Of a stretch of 64,000 nt of DNA, positions 60,021 through 64,000 are shown one piece after another. The notes beneath the pieces are model-generated. The model was not told the DNA's origin. It saw only the letters and a list, made by a program, of their open reading frames with translations, and ran no database searches. The DNA lies in assembly GCA_006937955.1 (NCBI GenBank), contig SSNP01000067.1, positions 632,182 through 696,181 of the forward strand, given 5' to 3'. Both the position numbers and the translations under genes were made by a program. Source of the DNA: Pachypanchax playfairii (taxonomy: Eukaryota; Chordata; Actinopteri; Cyprinodontiformes; Aplocheilidae). Within the stretch, counting starts at the first letter, position 1; each line of letters starts with the position of its first letter.

Positions 60021-62011
60021 TATATGTACGTAGACATATAGATGGATGGCTAGACGGACGGACGAATATATTAAATGCCTAGTTGAACTACTCAAAACTT
60101 CTAAGAAAAATCTTTTAAATAATCCAACATCATGAACTAGTTCCATGACTTACAGTGAGATCGCTCCAGTTAAACTAAATGCCACCGCTCCTCTGAACTT
60201 GGCTGTGGGAGGGTTTCACTGTATTTGTAAAGGCTATCTGGGCTCCAGTGCTCTAGGCTCGAAGATAAGGTTGTAATGGGCAAGAAGGAGGTGGATCTTC
60301 ACCGCCTCCATCATGAGTCAGAACTGAGCCAACTGCACTGACCCACTCCCTACAGCTCACCGCTCTAATTCGTAGCTCAGCTCATTCTCTGTGTTCCTTG
60401 CTCGCTCTCACTCTTTCTTCATTTCTTTCTTCCCTTCTCTTTGGCTGAGGCTTCCCTCCCACTCAGCAACATCTGTATGCAGAACAATCTCTTTGTCCAC
60501 ATGCATTTCAATATCCATGTGGGTGACGTTGCTATTATAAAAAACAAATAATCAGATTGTGCAGTAAATACCACTGGCAACATTTTAGTGTGTATTTGAT
60601 CAAAAAGTTAAGTTACTGGTCCATTTACGTCCTTAGCAGCCTCATTAGCCCCATTAGCTTCAACCTTAAATTATAATAAACATTCTGCAGATGAAAATAA
60701 ATGATGTTTTAGGGGTTAAGCATCTACTAAAAAGCTCTTCTATTTACAGCCTTTGTTTGAGCAGTAGCTCATTTTATTTGCCGTTAACTTAATTATCTCC
60801 TTCTCTTAGATCTGAATAGTTTATTGCTTCAGTAACATTTGCAAGTGGAAACTTCTTTTTCTGATTTATGTCTTCCAAACAAACAAACAATACTTCTACT
60901 CCTTGTATTAACTTCATCAGATTTTCCAACCTGGCAAGCACACAGCAAATGATAAACTCTGTAGTAAGAGAGAGAGAGACACACGTGTTTTGCCTGTGCA
61001 TATTAATTAGCAATTGTTTTTCTGTCTGATTGCTGGTGGCAATAGTCTGCTATGAGACACGGTTGCCTGTTTGTTCATCCCTGCTCTGCATGCATCATTT
61101 GCTTTGATTTTTGTTTGCTTCAATAAGCTACATTTTAATCACTGAAAATGAGAAATGTAACGAGGAAGCATGAAACAAAATAAAACAAATAATTTGGTGT
61201 TGTATGCCCGAGGCCTTACAGCTGTAGATCTGAGGTACTAAGCGCAAGGTTTGCTAGAACACGGAATAAACACGAGTTCCTTCAGATGTGAATCTGGCGC
61301 ACACTGCGAATCAATGCTGGCTGGTTTCGGTGCGTCTCGATCGGTGACTCAGATAAAGTCATGATGTGGGAAAGTGAGTGGGCACGTGTGTGTTGCTGAA
61401 ATGATTGTGCATAAATCGTGTTAAAAGGATACATATGCATGTGTTCGAAGGTGAATGAGCTCAGACACGAATGTGCACTCATGCAGCCATGTGTGTAAGA
61501 AAGAGTCAAAGGCAATGATGGTTCATTGCAACTTAGAAAGATTTGGTAGTGAAGCTCACCTAATTTCAGCTTTTCACGCTCCCTTGAAGATAGTTAAAAT
61601 TTAGTGGCATCAGCTGCACCGTATTCTGGAGAGGTAAACATTTCAACAACTGGATCAGATTTACAGGAGCAACAGTGGCCCAGATGGGGTCCCCTTCTCA
61701 CGAACCTACCACTCCAGACAAGACAGAGAAATGGTGAAAAGATGAAAGCTTCCAAAGAACTGACAAAAGGTGAGGCAGCTGACGTTTCACAAAAGAGTTT
61801 TTAATCCACTGAGGAAAAGGTGTCAGACGGTTCCGTCCTATTAACCGATGACTTGTGAATGTGTTGATAGGTGCTTGTGTCTGGGTGATGATGCCTCTCA
61901 TTTTTCTCTATAAAAGCAATTGTTAGTGCAGTGACTGGTAAGTGGCTCTTTTCTGTGCAGCCAGATATTCACATTAATGTGTTTTCTTTTTTTTTTTTTT
62001 TCTTTCTGCAG
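60021..62011. other. Gene-poor region right of the LINE relic
   Basis: I find no exon, RNA gene or bounded transposon here. A pyrimidine-rich stretch near 60400-60470 and an (AG)n-like run near 60966 are low-complexity only. The frame at 61604-61804 lacks protein-like features. Confidence 0.4.
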
Positions 62012-62133
62012 GGCCCATTAAGATGCTTGAGCTTCGAGAGGAAGGGATCCTTCTAACACGTTATAATCGACCCTGGCTGATCAGGGAGGGAGGATCCAGA
62101 TCTGAGCCCAAACATCAAGCATCTCCTTCCTAA
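62012..62133 (+). other. Candidate terminal exon of unknown gene or transcript
   Basis: A very strong acceptor (a ~20-base T-rich tract followed by CTTTCTGCAG) leads into a segment open for 39 codons in one frame: MLELREEGILLTRYNRPWLI, then REGGSRSEP, up to TAA at 62131-62133. An AATAAA lies at 62298-62303, about 165 bp later. No upstream exon was found and the peptide is not recognised. It could be the last exon of a small gene or a noncoding RNA, or chance. Confidence 0.3.
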
Positions 62134-63909
62134 AAGTGCTAATGGCTCTCAACCAACAGGAGACAAGATCTTACTTTGAGCACTAAATAACCTGCAGGCA
62201 CAGCTGTGCAGGGGCGATGTTGCTATCAAACAGGCAAAACAAAAAGGGCAGCGACTGTATATATGACCAAACATATGTTTTAAATTATAAAGGGTTAAAT
62301 AAAAGAATTGAATACAGAAAAATCCAACAATCAAAGTAACAAGAAGTTTAAATGAAGCTGTAGAAGATGGGGTGAGAGGATGTCAGCTAGTGTTTGATTG
62401 ATGTCCACACAGACTTGTGATCTGTGCATACTCAGATGGAAATCAATAGCTCCACTCCAACCGTAATTGTGTGTGTGGATAACCTGATAGGTCTGCCCGT
62501 GAGCAAAATGCTGCTCTGCTAGACTGCAGATAAGGAGAAAATAATATAACATCAGTATGTTCCATATCACAACTGCAGACTGCTTTTATTGAGAACAATG
62601 TTTTGAAATGAACGACGATGCGGTCACTGATCTGTGTCCAGATGTTCATCGTTCATCTCAACCGGTGTGCCGTTCATTCAAACAAAAGAACATAAAGAGA
62701 ATGTGGTTACAGTGCAGTGATGTTACAGCTTTAAGAAGTTGTCGAAGAAGTAACAATTTGCATCAAATTTTATTTGTATACAACATGTACATGTTTGATA
62801 TCAATATATTTCAAGCATTTTTCTACAGAGACTTTAACATTTTAAATAAGATATTTTTGATATTATGTTGGATGATTGAGAAGTTTTTTTTTATTATTAT
62901 TTTTGTTTTCCCTTAAAGTACTTTTTCTTCAGGGTAGAGTATATATACAGAATATTGATTTAATAAACCTTTACTATTCCAAGAAACTTTAAAGAATGGT
63001 GTACTTTATCAGAAAATAAAGTAGGATAGAGAAGAAAAGTGAAATAAACCAAATCTTTGTTGTGCTTTATCAGACGGGAGGCATGAGGCTGAACGGATGC
63101 ATGTCTGACTTTCACTTTGTCCTGGTATCACTGTGTTGTTCTATGCATTTCTGAGAGCAGGTTCAGCATGCAGGGTATTCTGCTCTCTATAAGACATTCA
63201 TCAGGATTATCCTGCAATCTCTTAAATAGAAATCTAGACAAATTTATATTCAGCTTGGCCAAATTAGTCACTTGTAATTCTAAGTTAATTTGAGTTTTTA
63301 TTTAGCTTGTAAAAAAACCCAGACAGGGTTCAGTTCAGAGTACAAAGAGTGAATTGAGGTAAAAACAATGTTACTGTTTGCAGATTTAAGTAAATCATGA
63401 TCCATACTGGACTTTAATGATTTGGAAAAAGGATTCCAGGTAAGATAATTAACATTAAAATAAAGCCCATCACCAAATTCAAATCAGAGGACTCACACTT
63501 TAACCTATGTCATCTCAGTTTAAAGGATGTCTGGAAAGTTGTCAGTGATATTTTGTTGTGTGTTCACAAACTCTCTGGAACTAACTTGTAACAAGTAAAC
63601 ATTTTGCATTCATGATTGGTGTACGTGTCTACTTGAAACAACAACTTCAGCGTTGACTTCATGGATTTTTTTTCTAGTTTTTGATATAAGAAACTATGAG
63701 CTTGTCAACAAATCTTTCATGAAAAGTGAAATCAACTTTAAGAGTATTGCTGTTGAGATGAAACACCAAAAAAAAAAGAAGAGAAAACTACAGTAAATGG
63801 CATCAGTGACTGCATCTGCAAGCTAAAGATAAGTGTGGTGAGAAAGCAAAATGGCAAACTCTGGAGGTCAGGAACTGTCTGCGCAAGATATTCTAACAAA
63901 CCAACTCAC
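62134..63909. other. AT-rich region, no gene seen
   Basis: Beyond the possible terminal exon the sequence is AT-rich with T and A runs. If the minus-strand exon at the window edge is real, part of this is its downstream intron. Confidence 0.4.
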
Positions 63910-64000
63910 GATGGATAGTCATGGTCATGGAGTCGATGACAAAGGCTGCGGCCAGCAACTTGGTCTCTTCATAATGAAGGGCAAGGTCACAGGGACGGAG
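63910..64000 (-). CDS. Partial coding exon of an unidentified minus-strand gene
   Basis: On the minus strand one frame is open for 30 codons from the window edge: LRPCDLALHYEETKLLAAAF, then VIDSMTMTIH. It ends at a canonical donor, ATC/GTGAGT, at 63909-63908. The other two frames are stopped. Composition and codon usage are protein-like. The LRPCDLAL...LLAAA pattern faintly recalls an ankyrin-type helix pair, but this is only a guess. The exon continues off the right edge, and downstream exons would lie to the left, though none was recognised in this window. Confidence 0.5.

Overview
This window reads as nuclear DNA from a ray-finned fish, probably a percomorph teleost. Long intron-rich genes, GT-AG splicing, vertebrate proteins and fish-type transposon relics support this; the clade is inferred. 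Three protein genes can be reconstructed exon by exon. Every exon phase closes, so the gene calls are strong even though the boundaries were read by hand.

Region 1 (about 1-20,600, + strand) is the 3' part of DMXL1 (rabconnectin-3 alpha): 23 exons encoding the last ~1,237 residues, including the C-terminal WD-repeat region, with the stop at 18,738. Region 2 (about 20,800-48,200, - strand) is a complete HSD17B4 gene (peroxisomal D-bifunctional protein): 25 coding exons, 737 residues, ending in the peroxisomal signal AKL. DMXL1 and HSD17B4 converge tail to tail, with 2.6 kb between their stop codons. Region 3 (about 50,100-57,000, + strand) is PRR16 (Largen): two coding exons and 330 residues, divergent from HSD17B4 across ~2.8 kb. 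This is the human 5q23.1 neighbourhood (DMXL1-TNFAIP8-HSD17B4-PRR16), but with HSD17B4 reversed and no TNFAIP8 in the gap. Region 4 (57,000-64,000) is mostly gene-poor. It holds an R4/Rex6-like LINE relic, one possible terminal exon on + (62,012-62,133), and a convincing but unidentified coding exon on - that runs off the right edge (63,910-64,000).

The introns hold many mobile-element remains. There are two inverted pairs of TTAA-flanked MITE-like elements, one pair around eleven DMXL1 exons and one around HSD17B4 exon 12. There is a Tc1/mariner copy with a broken transposase, a hAT-like element, L2-like LINE relics (one split by a Harbinger-like insertion), and an R4-like LINE split by a small hAT-like insertion. 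A perfect CTCF-type core motif lies in the last DMXL1 intron, just before the convergent gene ends.

The three genes do not form a pathway. DMXL1 acts in V-ATPase assembly and vesicle acidification, HSD17B4 in peroxisomal beta-oxidation, and PRR16 in cell-size control. I see no new enzymatic system, CRISPR array or operon. The more unusual material is the arrangement of repeats around exons, the local rearrangement, and the unexplained exons at the right end.
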